DNA of 64,000 bases from an uncultured Butyrivibrio sp. (lineage in GTDB: Bacteria; Bacillota; Clostridia; Lachnospirales; Lachnospiraceae), in the NCBI RefSeq assembly GCF_947169445.1, contig NZ_CAMVPU010000006.1, positions 61,742 through 125,741 of the forward strand. Direction: 5' to 3'. The notes beneath the pieces were generated by a model. The model worked only from the letters and a program-made list of their open reading frames with translations. It had not been told where the DNA came from and searched no databases. A program made the translations under genes and the position numbers. Shown piece after piece: positions 42,021 to 51,134 of the stretch (its first letter is position 1; the number at the start of each line of letters is the position of its first letter).

Positions 42021-43139
42021 ATGATGGGGAAAGTTACTATCAGTCAAAATATGGGGGAGGATTCGACAAATGTTTCCAATATTTTCATTGACGAATACAT
42101 GCAGGATGCAAACGATGCGCAGCTCAAAGTATACTTATTTTTACTGCGTATGATGAAGGCGAATTTACCAACAAGTGTTCCAGAGCTTGCTGATAAATTC
42201 AATCATACAGAGAAGGACGTAATTCGCGCCCTTAAGTACTGGGAGAAAAAAGGTCTCATTGGTCTTGAATATGATGCAGATCAGAACCTTACCAGTATTC
42301 ATATGGAAGAAATCGTAGCACACAAGACTTATGGCAGAAGGAAGGAAGACGTTATCAGAGCTCTTCCTACTGTTCAGTCAAGATCAGTATCTTCAGACAT
42401 TTCCGAAAGTGCTGAACCAGCTGTAGTTAAGCACAACTACACTGCTTCTGTTCTTCGCAACTTCAAGCAGACAGAAGGAAGCGGCATTATGTTCATTGCA
42501 GAACAGTATTATGGCCGTCCTCTTAATCCAACAGAAATGTCTACTATATATTATATTCATGATGAGCTTAATTTTAGTGATGAGCTATTGGACTATCTGA
42601 TGCAATATTGCGTCGATAATCATAAATCTGATTTCAGATATATGGAGAAGGTTGCCATCAACTGGAATCAGGAAGGAATCAGTACGCCAGAACAGGCTCG
42701 TGCGGAAAGCTACAAGCATGATGCAGATGTCATTACAGTAATGAAGGCTCTTGGTATGGAGAATGCTCCTACTGTAAAAGAAGGTTCTGTAATCACTTCG
42801 TGGCGCGGGGAGTTGGGATTTACGATGGATATTATCATGGAAGCCTGCGATCGCACTGTTATGGCTACTCAGAAAGGTCGTTTAAGATATTGCGACAAGA
42901 TTCTTCGCAGCTGGCATAAAAGTGATGTTAAAACAAGGGAGGATATTGCCAGACTCGATGCCAATCACAACGCTGACGTTCGTAAAAAGAAGGTCATGGC
43001 TTCCGTATCATCCATCGATAACACAGGTCGTTTAGGCGGATCATATATCCGCTCAAACGGTTCCCAGAACAGCTTTACTCAGTTCCAGCAGAATACATAT
43101 AATTTTGCTGAACTTGAACAGCAGCTTCTGGACAACTAA
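42021..43139 (+). CDS. DnaD-domain replication initiation protein
   Basis: A 372-residue protein with an N-terminal winged-helix region (about 25-110, YLFLLRMMKANLPTSVPELADKF) and DnaD-type domains further on (NPTEMSTIYYIHDELNF and the WHKSDVKTREDI segment). In Firmicutes DnaD/DnaB proteins help load the helicase at origins. ATG 42021 (or the tandem ATG at 42024) follows AAGAGGTG; an earlier TTG is unlikely. It is followed by the dnaI-like gene, consistent with helicase loading. Confidence 0.88.
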   Translation: MMGKVTISQNMGEDSTNVSNIFIDEYMQDANDAQLKVYLFLLRMMKANLPTSVPELADKFNHTEKDVIRALKYWEKKGLIGLEYDADQNLTSIHMEEIVAHKTYGRRKEDVIRALPTVQSRSVSSDISESAEPAVVKHNYTASVLRNFKQTEGSGIMFIAEQYYGRPLNPTEMSTIYYIHDELNFSDELLDYLMQYCVDNHKSDFRYMEKVAINWNQEGISTPEQARAESYKHDADVITVMKALGMENAPTVKEGSVITSWRGELGFTMDIIMEACDRTVMATQKGRLRYCDKILRSWHKSDVKTREDIARLDANHNADVRKKKVMASVSSIDNTGRLGGSYIRSNGSQNSFTQFQQNTYNFAELEQQLLDN

Positions 43140-43144
43140 TAATA

Positions 43145-43273
43145 GTTACTATCCGCAGTCTATCGGGGAGTAACGCTCTCTACCTGATTGGGGAATCAGG
43201 TGGAAACACAAAGTAAAGCCCTGTACTTTGTTTTGGCGGCGGCAAAAGCCTTCCCTAAAACACGTACGGGGCT
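43145..43273 (+). ncRNA. Candidate structured RNA between dnaD-like and dnaI-like genes
   Basis: The 213-bp gap folds densely. GTTACT/AGTAAC (43145/43169) closes a first hairpin. ACCTGATT-GGGG-AATCAGGT (43182-43201) is a second, extendable to ten pairs. ACAAAGTA/TACTTTGT (43208/43224) is a third with loop AAGCCCTG. GGCAAAAGCC is a fourth. The third loop, AGCCCTGT (43217-43224), can pair with ACGGGGCT (43266-43273) as a pseudoknot, or as a ten-base helix that would exclude the third hairpin. GGGGAG (43165) can also pair with CTTCCC (43250). No U run follows. A promoter-like TTGAAC-17-TAATAA lies in the end of the dnaD-like gene. I do not recognise the family. Confidence 0.5.
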
Positions 43274-43352
43274 ATATTGGTGTCATATGATATAATGATT
43301 GTTATATCAAACAAATATTATCGCACATACTAATTCACATCAGGAGAACAAC

Positions 43353-44336
43353 ATGGCATTAACTAACGCTCAATATGACGCAATAATGCATGAATACGAG
43401 GAAAGGCGCTCTCTTCATCGTCAGGAACTTGAAGACAGACAGCGCTACGTATACGAAAATGTTCCAGGCTACAAAGATCTTGAAGACGCTACCGCTACAG
43501 CAAGCGTAAACTTTGGTCGTCGTCTTCTCTCAGGTGAAAGACTTGACAGGTCCACTCTTCGTCAGGAGCTTGCCGAACTGGCCAAGCAGAAACTCACTCT
43601 ACTTACCGAGGCAGGTTTTTCTTCTGACTATCTTGATATGGGCTATACCTGCCCTTCTTGTAAAGATACCGGATATATCGGTAATGAAAAATGTCATTGT
43701 TTCAAACAGAAAATTATTGAAACTCTCTATGATAAATCCAATCTCAAAATGCTCACAAAAAGCGCTAATTACAGGCTTCTTACAGATAAATACTATACTG
43801 GTGAAGATTTAAAAAGATTCCAGGGCGCTGTTAAAAACAGTGAAGATTTTGTTAAGAATTTTAACTCCGACTACCAAAACTTATTTATTTATGGTACAGT
43901 TGGTACTGGCAAATCGTTCTTATCGATTTGTGTTGCCAATGAACTATTAAAGAAAGGGCATTCAGTCATATATTTTAGTTCCCTGGGGCTATTTACCATG
44001 CTGAGTGAGTATGCCTTTGATGCCAAGGCCAAACAGGAGCTTCGCAGCATCTATGATGATCTTTACAACTGTGAACTGCTTATAATTGATGACCTGGGCA
44101 CGGAACGTACTAACAATTTTGTGGCATCCGAGTTGTTTTCCTGTCTCAATGAACGTGATATCAGGAAAAAATCAACAATCATAACCACAAACCTTTCTCT
44201 TGAAGACTTACAGGCTATTTACTCGGATCGTATTGTTTCAAGAATCATCAGCAATTACAAGCTTCTTAAGCTATCCGGTCCGGATATCCGTAAATTAAAG
44301 AAAATTGCACGAAAAGAAAGTGAGGATCTGCAATAA
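43353..44336 (+). CDS. DnaI/DnaC-type helicase loader ATPase
   Basis: A 327-residue AAA+ ATPase. A zinc-ribbon-like set C100, C103, C114, C116 (CPSC, CHC) precedes Walker A GTVGTGKS (181-188) and Walker B LLIIDDLG (242-249). This is the layout of Firmicute DnaI, which loads the DnaB/DnaC replicative helicase. AGGAGA precedes the ATG. A TATAAT at 43291 may be its own promoter. Its stop overlaps the next start by one base. Confidence 0.9.
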   Translation: MALTNAQYDAIMHEYEERRSLHRQELEDRQRYVYENVPGYKDLEDATATASVNFGRRLLSGERLDRSTLRQELAELAKQKLTLLTEAGFSSDYLDMGYTCPSCKDTGYIGNEKCHCFKQKIIETLYDKSNLKMLTKSANYRLLTDKYYTGEDLKRFQGAVKNSEDFVKNFNSDYQNLFIYGTVGTGKSFLSICVANELLKKGHSVIYFSSLGLFTMLSEYAFDAKAKQELRSIYDDLYNCELLIIDDLGTERTNNFVASELFSCLNERDIRKKSTIITTNLSLEDLQAIYSDRIVSRIISNYKLLKLSGPDIRKLKKIARKESEDLQ

Positions 44337-45544
44337 TGCCAAAGAGAGAAGAGAAACGTAATCTGGAGACAATCCCTGTTGGATCACTGGGAATCATTCC
44401 CCTTAAGGGTGTTGGCTCTTTAGCTGAAAAGGTTGATTACTATCTCGTAAAATGGAGAGCAGAAAGAGAAAACGAGCACAAGGGAAGCCTTGCATTCACA
44501 GGATATGAGCGTCCATCCTATATTTTGGATGCTGAGGTTCCAAGATTTGGAACAGGTGAAGCAAAGGGTGTGATCAAGACTTCTGTTCGTGGTGATGATT
44601 TATATCTCTTAGTTGATGTATGTAACTATTCACAGACCTATTCTCTATTTGGTCAGGAAAATCACATGTCTCCTGATGATCATTATCAGGATTTGAAGAG
44701 AATAATAGCTGCTGTTGGTGGTAAGGCTCGTAGAATTACTGTTATCATGCCTTTCCTGTACGAATCCAGACAACACAAGAGAAGTTCAAGAGAGTCTCTT
44801 GACTGCGCTATCGCTCTTCAGGAACTTGTAAATATGGGTGTAGACAACATTATTACTTTTGACGCCCATGATCCACGAGTTCAGAATGCTATTCCTCTTA
44901 ACGGTTTTGAAACTGTACGTACCACATACCAGTTTATTAAGGCTCTCCTTCGCAATGTATGGGACCTTAAGCTTGACTCCGATCACATGATGGTCATCAG
45001 CCCGGATGAAGGTGGAATGGGACGTGCAATCTATCTTGCCAGCGTACTTGGTCTTGATGTAGGAATGTTCTACAAGAGACGTGACTATACACAGGTAGTT
45101 GATGGTCGTAACCCTATCGTTTCACATGAGTTCCTTGGAACTAGTGTAGAAGGCAAATCAGTTATCATCGTTGATGATATGATCGCATCAGGCGAAAGCC
45201 TTATCGATGTAGCCAAGGCTCTTAAAGAGCGTAAGGCTGCCAGAATTTATGCATTCTCAACCTTTGGTCTTTTCACCAGTGGTCTTGAGAAGTTTGATGA
45301 GGCATATGAGAACGGCATTATCGACAGAGTTCTTACTACCAACCTTGTTTATCAGACACCTGAGCTGTTATCACGTGAGTGGTATATCAGCTGCGATATG
45401 AGTAAGTACATCGCATACCTTATCGATACACTTAACCATGATGCTTCTATCAGTGATCTTCTTAATCCTGTTGAGCGTATCAACAACATTATTGAGCGCT
45501 ATAACAGTGGGGAGCTTCGTGCTAGCTTGGAGCAGAGCACTTGA
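44336..45544 (+). CDS. prs: Ribose-phosphate pyrophosphokinase
   Basis: A 402-residue PRPP synthetase, longer than the usual 310-320 residues because of an N-terminal segment of about 75 residues. The PRPP loop is VDDMIASGES (279-288), with FDAHDPRVQ (175-183) and QHKRSSRES for ATP. It makes PRPP for nucleotide, His and Trp synthesis. It is coupled to the helicase-loader gene by a one-base overlap. The long form is seen in Lachnospiraceae; whether it has altered regulation is unknown. Confidence 0.9.
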   Translation: MPKREEKRNLETIPVGSLGIIPLKGVGSLAEKVDYYLVKWRAERENEHKGSLAFTGYERPSYILDAEVPRFGTGEAKGVIKTSVRGDDLYLLVDVCNYSQTYSLFGQENHMSPDDHYQDLKRIIAAVGGKARRITVIMPFLYESRQHKRSSRESLDCAIALQELVNMGVDNIITFDAHDPRVQNAIPLNGFETVRTTYQFIKALLRNVWDLKLDSDHMMVISPDEGGMGRAIYLASVLGLDVGMFYKRRDYTQVVDGRNPIVSHEFLGTSVEGKSVIIVDDMIASGESLIDVAKALKERKAARIYAFSTFGLFTSGLEKFDEAYENGIIDRVLTTNLVYQTPELLSREWYISCDMSKYIAYLIDTLNHDASISDLLNPVERINNIIERYNSGELRASLEQST

Positions 45545-45633
45545 TGCCTGAAGGTTATTGGCTTCGCAGACGCAACCACCATCAGTTTAAATAAATTCTT
45601 GTTTTCGTCTGCGTCGTGATTTACTTCAAAATA

Positions 45634-45721
45634 AAAAATGAGAGAATCCTTGCCTGGGGCAAAACTCGGTGCTTCGCACCTCAAACATGTTGCCCCATAC
45701 AGCAAGTCTTCTCTCATTTTT
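45634..45721. terminator. Multi-tier palindrome, bidirectional terminator
   Basis: Four successive stems on one axis: AAAAATGAGAGAA/TTCTCTCATTTTT, CTTGC/GCAAG, TGGGGCAA/TTGCCCCA and GGTGC-TTC-GCACC. It lies between convergent prs and a HAD gene. A and U runs on either side fit termination both ways, but 88 bases is far more than a terminator needs. A smaller GCAGACG/CGTCTGC pair precedes it at about 45566-45614. Confidence 0.75.
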
Positions 45722-45734
45722 ATTTTGGTAAAGC

Positions 45735-46394
45735 CTATAGTAACTCTTTAATATCCGTCAATGTCTCAACACACGCATACAATTTCTTAGAAAGTTCTTC
45801 GTCAGGCTGGGTGAGGTCAGGCACCATGATGACGTTGCAACCGGCAAGGCAGGCACTGGTTACGCCGTTTGGTGAATCTTCTACGGCAAAGGTTTCTGAT
45901 GGGTCAAGACCAAGCTGCTGACAGGCAAAAGAATATATGTCAGGCGCTGGTTTACCAAGCTTTACCATGTCTGAGCAGATTATTTTATCAAAATGCTCGA
46001 ACAATCCAAGCTTTGTAAGGTAGCCTTTTGTTCGCTCGTAGTCATTGGCTGTAGCGATGCATGTAAGAATCCCATGGTCACGAAGCCATGTGAGGATCTC
46101 CACTGCGCCCGGTTTAAGAGGGATTCCGTGTTCCTTAATAATATCTACAACAATGCCCTTTCTATACTCTCGAACTTCATTGTAGTCAAAGTCCTGCCCG
46201 AACCACTCCTTGAACTTCTCCGGAGCAAAGGGTCTTCCAAGGGATCGGAGCTCCAGCGGCATCCAGGGCTCGCATTTATAGCCAAAGTGCTCCAAGGCCT
46301 TAGGCCATGCCTCCTGATAGAATTTTTCTGTATCTGTAAGTGTGCCGTCCAAGTCGAATATGACAGCCTTTATATCCTTCTTTTCCACAACCAA
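45735..46394 (-). CDS. HAD-family phosphatase/phosphoglucomutase-like
   Basis: A 219-residue HAD enzyme with motif I DLDGT (Asp14, Asp16), the FEHFDKIICSDMVKLGKPAPDIY segment and motif IV VEDSPNGVTSA, typical of the beta-phosphoglucomutase/GPH group. It starts at TTG 46394, with AGGAAG six bases upstream; the first ATG is far inside the fold. The substrate is probably a sugar phosphate. Confidence 0.87.
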   Translation of the reverse strand: MVVEKKDIKAVIFDLDGTLTDTEKFYQEAWPKALEHFGYKCEPWMPLELRSLGRPFAPEKFKEWFGQDFDYNEVREYRKGIVVDIIKEHGIPLKPGAVEILTWLRDHGILTCIATANDYERTKGYLTKLGLFEHFDKIICSDMVKLGKPAPDIYSFACQQLGLDPSETFAVEDSPNGVTSACLAGCNVIMVPDLTQPDEELSKKLYACVETLTDIKELL

Positions 46395-46538
46395 ATATGT
46401 CTTCCTATATTTACAAAAATACTTACTTCTATTAACCGGATTTATTAACCAGCTTTATAATCAATCAATACATATCTTAACCTGCTAAATCTATCCGATA
46501 GTAGGCACTTTAATCATGCATCTATATTTTTGTTTCCT

Positions 46539-47321
46539 TCAGTGCCTCTCATCCTCATTCTCGAATCTCTCGCAGAATCTGGCAGAAAATGAAGGTTCCA
46601 CCCCTGCACTGGTAAGATGATGAATATCCCCGATTCTAAGAGTCCTGAATGTTGCAATACCCTTTTGCCTCTCTTCAGTTACTACCTCAGTAACTGAAGT
46701 TGGGGCTGTAGCCAGTGACTGCAGCGTAACAAATGGAGACACATTCCAAAGCCTTGATAAAAGAACTGCTGTAATCCCGAAATGGCAAAAGAAAGCTACA
46801 GTCTTACTATTTCCCTCTGACACCTCATAGATATCTCCATCTCTTTTGTATCCATAATCAGCAAGGAATTTGTCAAAGGAGTCTATTACGTACTCATACT
46901 TTCCGCGCATGTCGCTGCTCTGTACAAGCTCTGAATCCAGAAAAGAATTCCTGTCAAAAAGCTCAGGGTGCTGTCCAAAATATGAGGGCAGAATATCCCA
47001 TATAATTCGCTTTTTGTACTCTCCTGTTTTTTCATCCTTCCTAAGTTCAGTTGAGAAAGCCTGCCTTGCGCCCTCAGATAAATTCGGATCAAATTCTGCC
47101 GGAAACTCTCTAAGCCAGTCCAGCGTAACAGCTTCTTTTCCAAGCTTCTCAATGGAATAGGCAGCTGTATCCGCTGCCCTTCCTAATGGTGACACATATA
47201 CGTCGTCAATCCCAAAATCTTCAATTGTATCTGCAAGGAGCCTTGCTTCAATGCGTCCCTTCTCTGTCAGAGTATCGTTTACATAGTCGGGATCTCCATG
47301 CCTTATAAATAACAGTCTCAT
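46539..47321 (-). CDS. Histidine phosphatase family protein
   Basis: A 260-residue phosphoglycerate-mutase-like phosphatase with RHG at residues 7-9 (nucleophile His8), the SPLGRAADTA motif and a late FCHFG His. A mid-protein insertion of about 60 residues is longer than in small phosphatases. It ends the LUD operon, three bases after that gene. The substrate is unknown. Confidence 0.85.
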   Translation of the reverse strand: MRLLFIRHGDPDYVNDTLTEKGRIEARLLADTIEDFGIDDVYVSPLGRAADTAAYSIEKLGKEAVTLDWLREFPAEFDPNLSEGARQAFSTELRKDEKTGEYKKRIIWDILPSYFGQHPELFDRNSFLDSELVQSSDMRGKYEYVIDSFDKFLADYGYKRDGDIYEVSEGNSKTVAFFCHFGITAVLLSRLWNVSPFVTLQSLATAPTSVTEVVTEERQKGIATFRTLRIGDIHHLTSAGVEPSFSARFCERFENEDERH

Positions 47322-47324
47322 TTA

Positions 47325-47963
47325 TCAGAACCCCAAATTATCATTAACCAGAATCACATGAATTCTGTCCTTGTGTCTTGAAAATCTTGTCATCAAAAAC
47401 TGACAGCAGATAGTATCAGGAGATTTGCAGTCCATACATGAACCGGTCTTAGAACATGGAGTACTTAAGCCAAATCTCTGAGCATTGATAGGAGCAGCCA
47501 CATTTCTTGCCCTCTTCATGGCGCCATCCACATCATCGCAGATCTTATTCATGCCCACTATGAACAGAACATGCTTTGGTCCCTGGGCAATCATGGAAAC
47601 ACGATTTGAATTACCATCAATATTGATAATCACGCCGTCCTCAGTCATGGCATTAGCACTTGATAAAAAGAAATCTGCATCATAACCTGCCAGCATTGCA
47701 GCTCTTTTTTCTTCAGCGGTACTAGCCTTATCTCTGTCAATAAAGTTATAATTGCCATTCTTAATTGCTTCCACAAGTCCAATCTCATGAGCACTCATGG
47801 CGCCGCCCATAGTTACAGAGCTTCCCTCAGGAATAATCTCAAGAGCCTTAGCAAGTGCTTCCTCTTTGGTAGAGGCATAATATCCTGTCATATTTCTGGA
47901 CTCAAGCCCTTTAATTACCTTCTGTGCCAATAACTCATTTCTCTTTGCAATATTCTCGTTCAT
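47325..47963 (-). CDS. LUD-domain protein (lactate utilisation type)
   Basis: A 212-residue DUF162/LUD protein, related to LutC/YkgG. It carries VTMGGAMSAHEIGL and a Cys-rich end, CSKTGSCMDCKSPDTICC (170-187), which may bind a metal. Members without LutA/LutB partners, as here, have no assigned reaction. GGAG precedes the ATG. Confidence 0.85.
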   Translation of the reverse strand: MNENIAKRNELLAQKVIKGLESRNMTGYYASTKEEALAKALEIIPEGSSVTMGGAMSAHEIGLVEAIKNGNYNFIDRDKASTAEEKRAAMLAGYDADFFLSSANAMTEDGVIINIDGNSNRVSMIAQGPKHVLFIVGMNKICDDVDGAMKRARNVAAPINAQRFGLSTPCSKTGSCMDCKSPDTICCQFLMTRFSRHKDRIHVILVNDNLGF

Positions 47964-47996
47964 AGTCTTTTTCTCCTTACCATATACGCCACTGTT

Positions 47997-50900
47997 TCAA
48001 ATTCCCTTAAAGCTCATTACAAAGGTCAGCTTCTCATCCTTTGGAAGCAGGAACTCCGGATGAGTCTTTGCTCCCCAGGTATCATCGCCTGCGATACCCA
48101 TCTGCTGTTTGCTGCAACGAACTACAGTCTTGGTAACACGAGGAAGCTCATATGCATGGTCTGCCACCTCAAGTTCATCAGGAAGGTAAGGAATTGCACT
48201 GAAATTCATGGTATCAGGTGCCTCAAACAAAAGACCACGGCCTCTGTTATCCATTATCTTAGCCCACCTTACGCCTGTTCTGTTTCCGGTCTCTTCCGGT
48301 CTTAAATAGCTCTCCATAGCCTCTTTGGTGGTTGTCTTGAAAATGCCCAGCTTAGCTCCTCTGTTTCTATCTACATAGTTTTCCATTGGGCCATTTCCGT
48401 AGTATTCCACCTTATCAAACTCAGGGCTGAATCTAAAGAGCATTCCAAATTCAGGCATAGGTGTAAGCCCCTCAACAGGCTCATATTCTTCTTTTACCCA
48501 TACTCTTCCATCGCCCGTTACTGTATATGTCACAAGCACGCTTGCAGCCGGTGTTGTTGGCAGATAGTATTTGCAAATTACACTTACGCTGTTCTTATCT
48601 TCTACAACCTTAGGATATCCCCATCTCTCCTCGAAGCTGCCGTTAATGTATCCGGTGGATTCTTCCATGATTGGAGAAGTTGTAGCATATGTGCTGGCAA
48701 TCTTCCACTGAGCGTACCTTCCGGCCATGTTGTTTCCTCTGTCGTTCTCAACAGGAGCGCGCCAGAAGTTAGGTCTTGGAAGTCCCAGTCCCTGGATCAG
48801 CTCTTTTCCTCCATAATTGTAGGAAGTAATAGTTCCCTTTTCTCTTGAGAACATAACACTGAAGTGATTGCCCTTTACTCCAATATTGTAATTACCCTTT
48901 ACAACCTTAAGTGGTCCGCAGCTCACAAAGGTTGAAGCAGCAGTCCTGAACACGCCCTGTCCAAATGCAACTTCATGGCCGCGTTTTGCCCACAATGTGT
49001 CATCGCGAAGTCTGAAGGAAACAGTTACCACGTACTCATCAAGCGGGAATGGTCCATTCTCGTCAAAAGAGCCTGCACTTGTAACAGACATCTTGTCTGA
49101 AATAGCCTGTGGAAGCTCATACTCTTTTTCTGAAAGTGGCTCTACATCAGTAGCCATGCGCTTCTCGAGAAGCTTTTTACCATCCCTCTCGAGAATTACT
49201 ACGCAGTCAAACTCACTGGTATTAGTGAAAAGAGAAGTATTAACCACCTTCACCTTATCATTCTCAACATAACCCCTGATATTCTGATAGTTGAACTTAA
49301 CATCCTGCATCTTGGCGTAAGGCTCACGCTCAGAGTTTACTATTCCGTTTCCGCTAAAGCTATAGTCTGTAGGTCTCTCGCCATGATCACCGCCGTAGGC
49401 CTGGAAATCTTCTCCGAAACAGTTTTTAGCTCTAATAGTCTGATCCACAAAATCCCAGATAAAGCCGCCCTGATAGCGTGGTTCCCTGTCAGCCAGATCA
49501 GTGTATTTGAACATTCCACCGCAGGAATTAGCCATAGCATGGGTATACTCGCAGCAGATAAAAGGCTTATCAGGATGCTCAGCTAAGAACTTCTCAATTG
49601 CAGTTACAGGCGGGTACATCTGGCTTTCCATATCACTTGTATCATTGTAGGTTCTGTCATGGCAGATTCCCTCATAATGAACAAGTCTGTCCGGATCAAG
49701 CTTTCTAAAGAGCTGAGACATCTCGTAAGGAACCTTGCCGCCATGGGATTCATTTCCTATTGACCAGATCAGAACTGATGGATGATTCTTATCAAGCTGG
49801 TATGTTGAATTAATTCTATCCAGCATCATATCCATGCAGTTATCCCTGCTGCCGGGAATTGCATAAGGAATAGCAGCCTCATTACCAAGATGTGACCAGC
49901 TTCCATGGGACTCCATGTTATTCTCTGCAATCATATACAGACCATAAATATCGCACAGCTCATAGATTGCTGCTGAATTCTGATAATGGCTGGTTCTGAT
50001 CGCATTGATATTATTGCGCTTCATTGTAATAATATCTTTTAATGTATCCTCATAAGACACTACTCGTCCGCTGTCACACGAAAACTCATGACGGTTCACA
50101 CCCTTAAACACAATGCGCTTTCCGTTTATGAGCATAAGGCCATTCTTCATCTCAAAACGTCTAAAGCCCACATTCTGCCTAACTATTTCACAGGTATTGC
50201 CCTCAGCATCCTTAACAATAAGAACAAGCTGATAAAGCTGAGGATCCTCCGCACTCCAGAGAACCGGAGAAACCACCTTTTCTTTTACCACCTTATCCTT
50301 GCCGTTTTTCACGCATCCCTTTACTACAGGGTGATTATTTCTGTAAAGAACATATGCAGTCTCACCGGCCTCATTAAGCTCTTTTCCTGAAACAAATTCA
50401 CTTACATTTACGGTCACCTCAAGCTCAGCCTCAGTGAAATCATCAGTTAAAAGAGTTCTGATCTTAACATCTTCAAGATGTGCTGCAGGAAGCAGCTCCA
50501 GATACACATTCCTGTAAATGCCTGAAAATCTGAAGAAATCCTGGTCCTCCATCCAGCTTGAAGAAGTCCACTTAAACACCTGAACTGCCAGCTTATTGAC
50601 GCCTTCCTTCAAATAATTTGTAAGGTCAAACTCAGATGGAGTAAATGTATCTTCGCTATATCCAACATATTTACCATTGAGCCATACTGCATAGCCACTT
50701 TCCACACCCTCAAAGATAACGTGTACCCTCTGGTCCATCCAGCCTGCAGGCAGATTAAAATACTTCACGTAGCTTCCGACAGGATTAAACTCCTCAGGAA
50801 CCTGACCAAGCTCGATATTCTCATGACCATCCCATGGATACTGTACATTTATATATGCCGGGATATCATACCCTTCCAGCTGCATATGTGCAGGCACATG

Positions 50901-51134
50901 AATATCATCCCAGAAGTTACAGTCATATTCTTCTTTTTCAAATCCGGGAACTGCAGCTCTATAAGCCTTGGCATAATGAAATTTCCAAAGGCCGTTTAAG
51001 GAAACACGTAAAGAAGTCTCCCCTTCTGCAAGCTCATCCTCTGTAGCATAAGCCACAAAATCTCCATGAGCAGGAAGTACATTATCCTTAAAAAACATAG
51101 GATTCTTAATCTGTTCATAATCAAATCTTTCCAT
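47997..51134 (-). CDS. lacZ: GH2 beta-galactosidase
   Basis: A 1045-residue LacZ-type enzyme with the five GH2 domains. Acid/base Glu462 is in IGNESHG and nucleophile Glu529 in CCEYTH; a C-terminal small-chain domain begins at about 760. There is no signal peptide, so it is cytosolic and hydrolyses lactose or galactosides. GGAGGAAAAG lies in the end of the upstream gene, and the ATG directly follows that gene's TAA, so translation is coupled. Confidence 0.96.
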   Translation of the reverse strand: MERFDYEQIKNPMFFKDNVLPAHGDFVAYATEDELAEGETSLRVSLNGLWKFHYAKAYRAAVPGFEKEEYDCNFWDDIHVPAHMQLEGYDIPAYINVQYPWDGHENIELGQVPEEFNPVGSYVKYFNLPAGWMDQRVHVIFEGVESGYAVWLNGKYVGYSEDTFTPSEFDLTNYLKEGVNKLAVQVFKWTSSSWMEDQDFFRFSGIYRNVYLELLPAAHLEDVKIRTLLTDDFTEAELEVTVNVSEFVSGKELNEAGETAYVLYRNNHPVVKGCVKNGKDKVVKEKVVSPVLWSAEDPQLYQLVLIVKDAEGNTCEIVRQNVGFRRFEMKNGLMLINGKRIVFKGVNRHEFSCDSGRVVSYEDTLKDIITMKRNNINAIRTSHYQNSAAIYELCDIYGLYMIAENNMESHGSWSHLGNEAAIPYAIPGSRDNCMDMMLDRINSTYQLDKNHPSVLIWSIGNESHGGKVPYEMSQLFRKLDPDRLVHYEGICHDRTYNDTSDMESQMYPPVTAIEKFLAEHPDKPFICCEYTHAMANSCGGMFKYTDLADREPRYQGGFIWDFVDQTIRAKNCFGEDFQAYGGDHGERPTDYSFSGNGIVNSEREPYAKMQDVKFNYQNIRGYVENDKVKVVNTSLFTNTSEFDCVVILERDGKKLLEKRMATDVEPLSEKEYELPQAISDKMSVTSAGSFDENGPFPLDEYVVTVSFRLRDDTLWAKRGHEVAFGQGVFRTAASTFVSCGPLKVVKGNYNIGVKGNHFSVMFSREKGTITSYNYGGKELIQGLGLPRPNFWRAPVENDRGNNMAGRYAQWKIASTYATTSPIMEESTGYINGSFEERWGYPKVVEDKNSVSVICKYYLPTTPAASVLVTYTVTGDGRVWVKEEYEPVEGLTPMPEFGMLFRFSPEFDKVEYYGNGPMENYVDRNRGAKLGIFKTTTKEAMESYLRPEETGNRTGVRWAKIMDNRGRGLLFEAPDTMNFSAIPYLPDELEVADHAYELPRVTKTVVRCSKQQMGIAGDDTWGAKTHPEFLLPKDEKLTFVMSFKGI

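Noticed and set aside
43145..43273. tmRNA, SRP RNA, T-box or Mn riboswitch
   Set aside because: Diagnostic conserved sequences of these families are not visible, although GGGGAGTA superficially recalls the yybP-ykoY motif.
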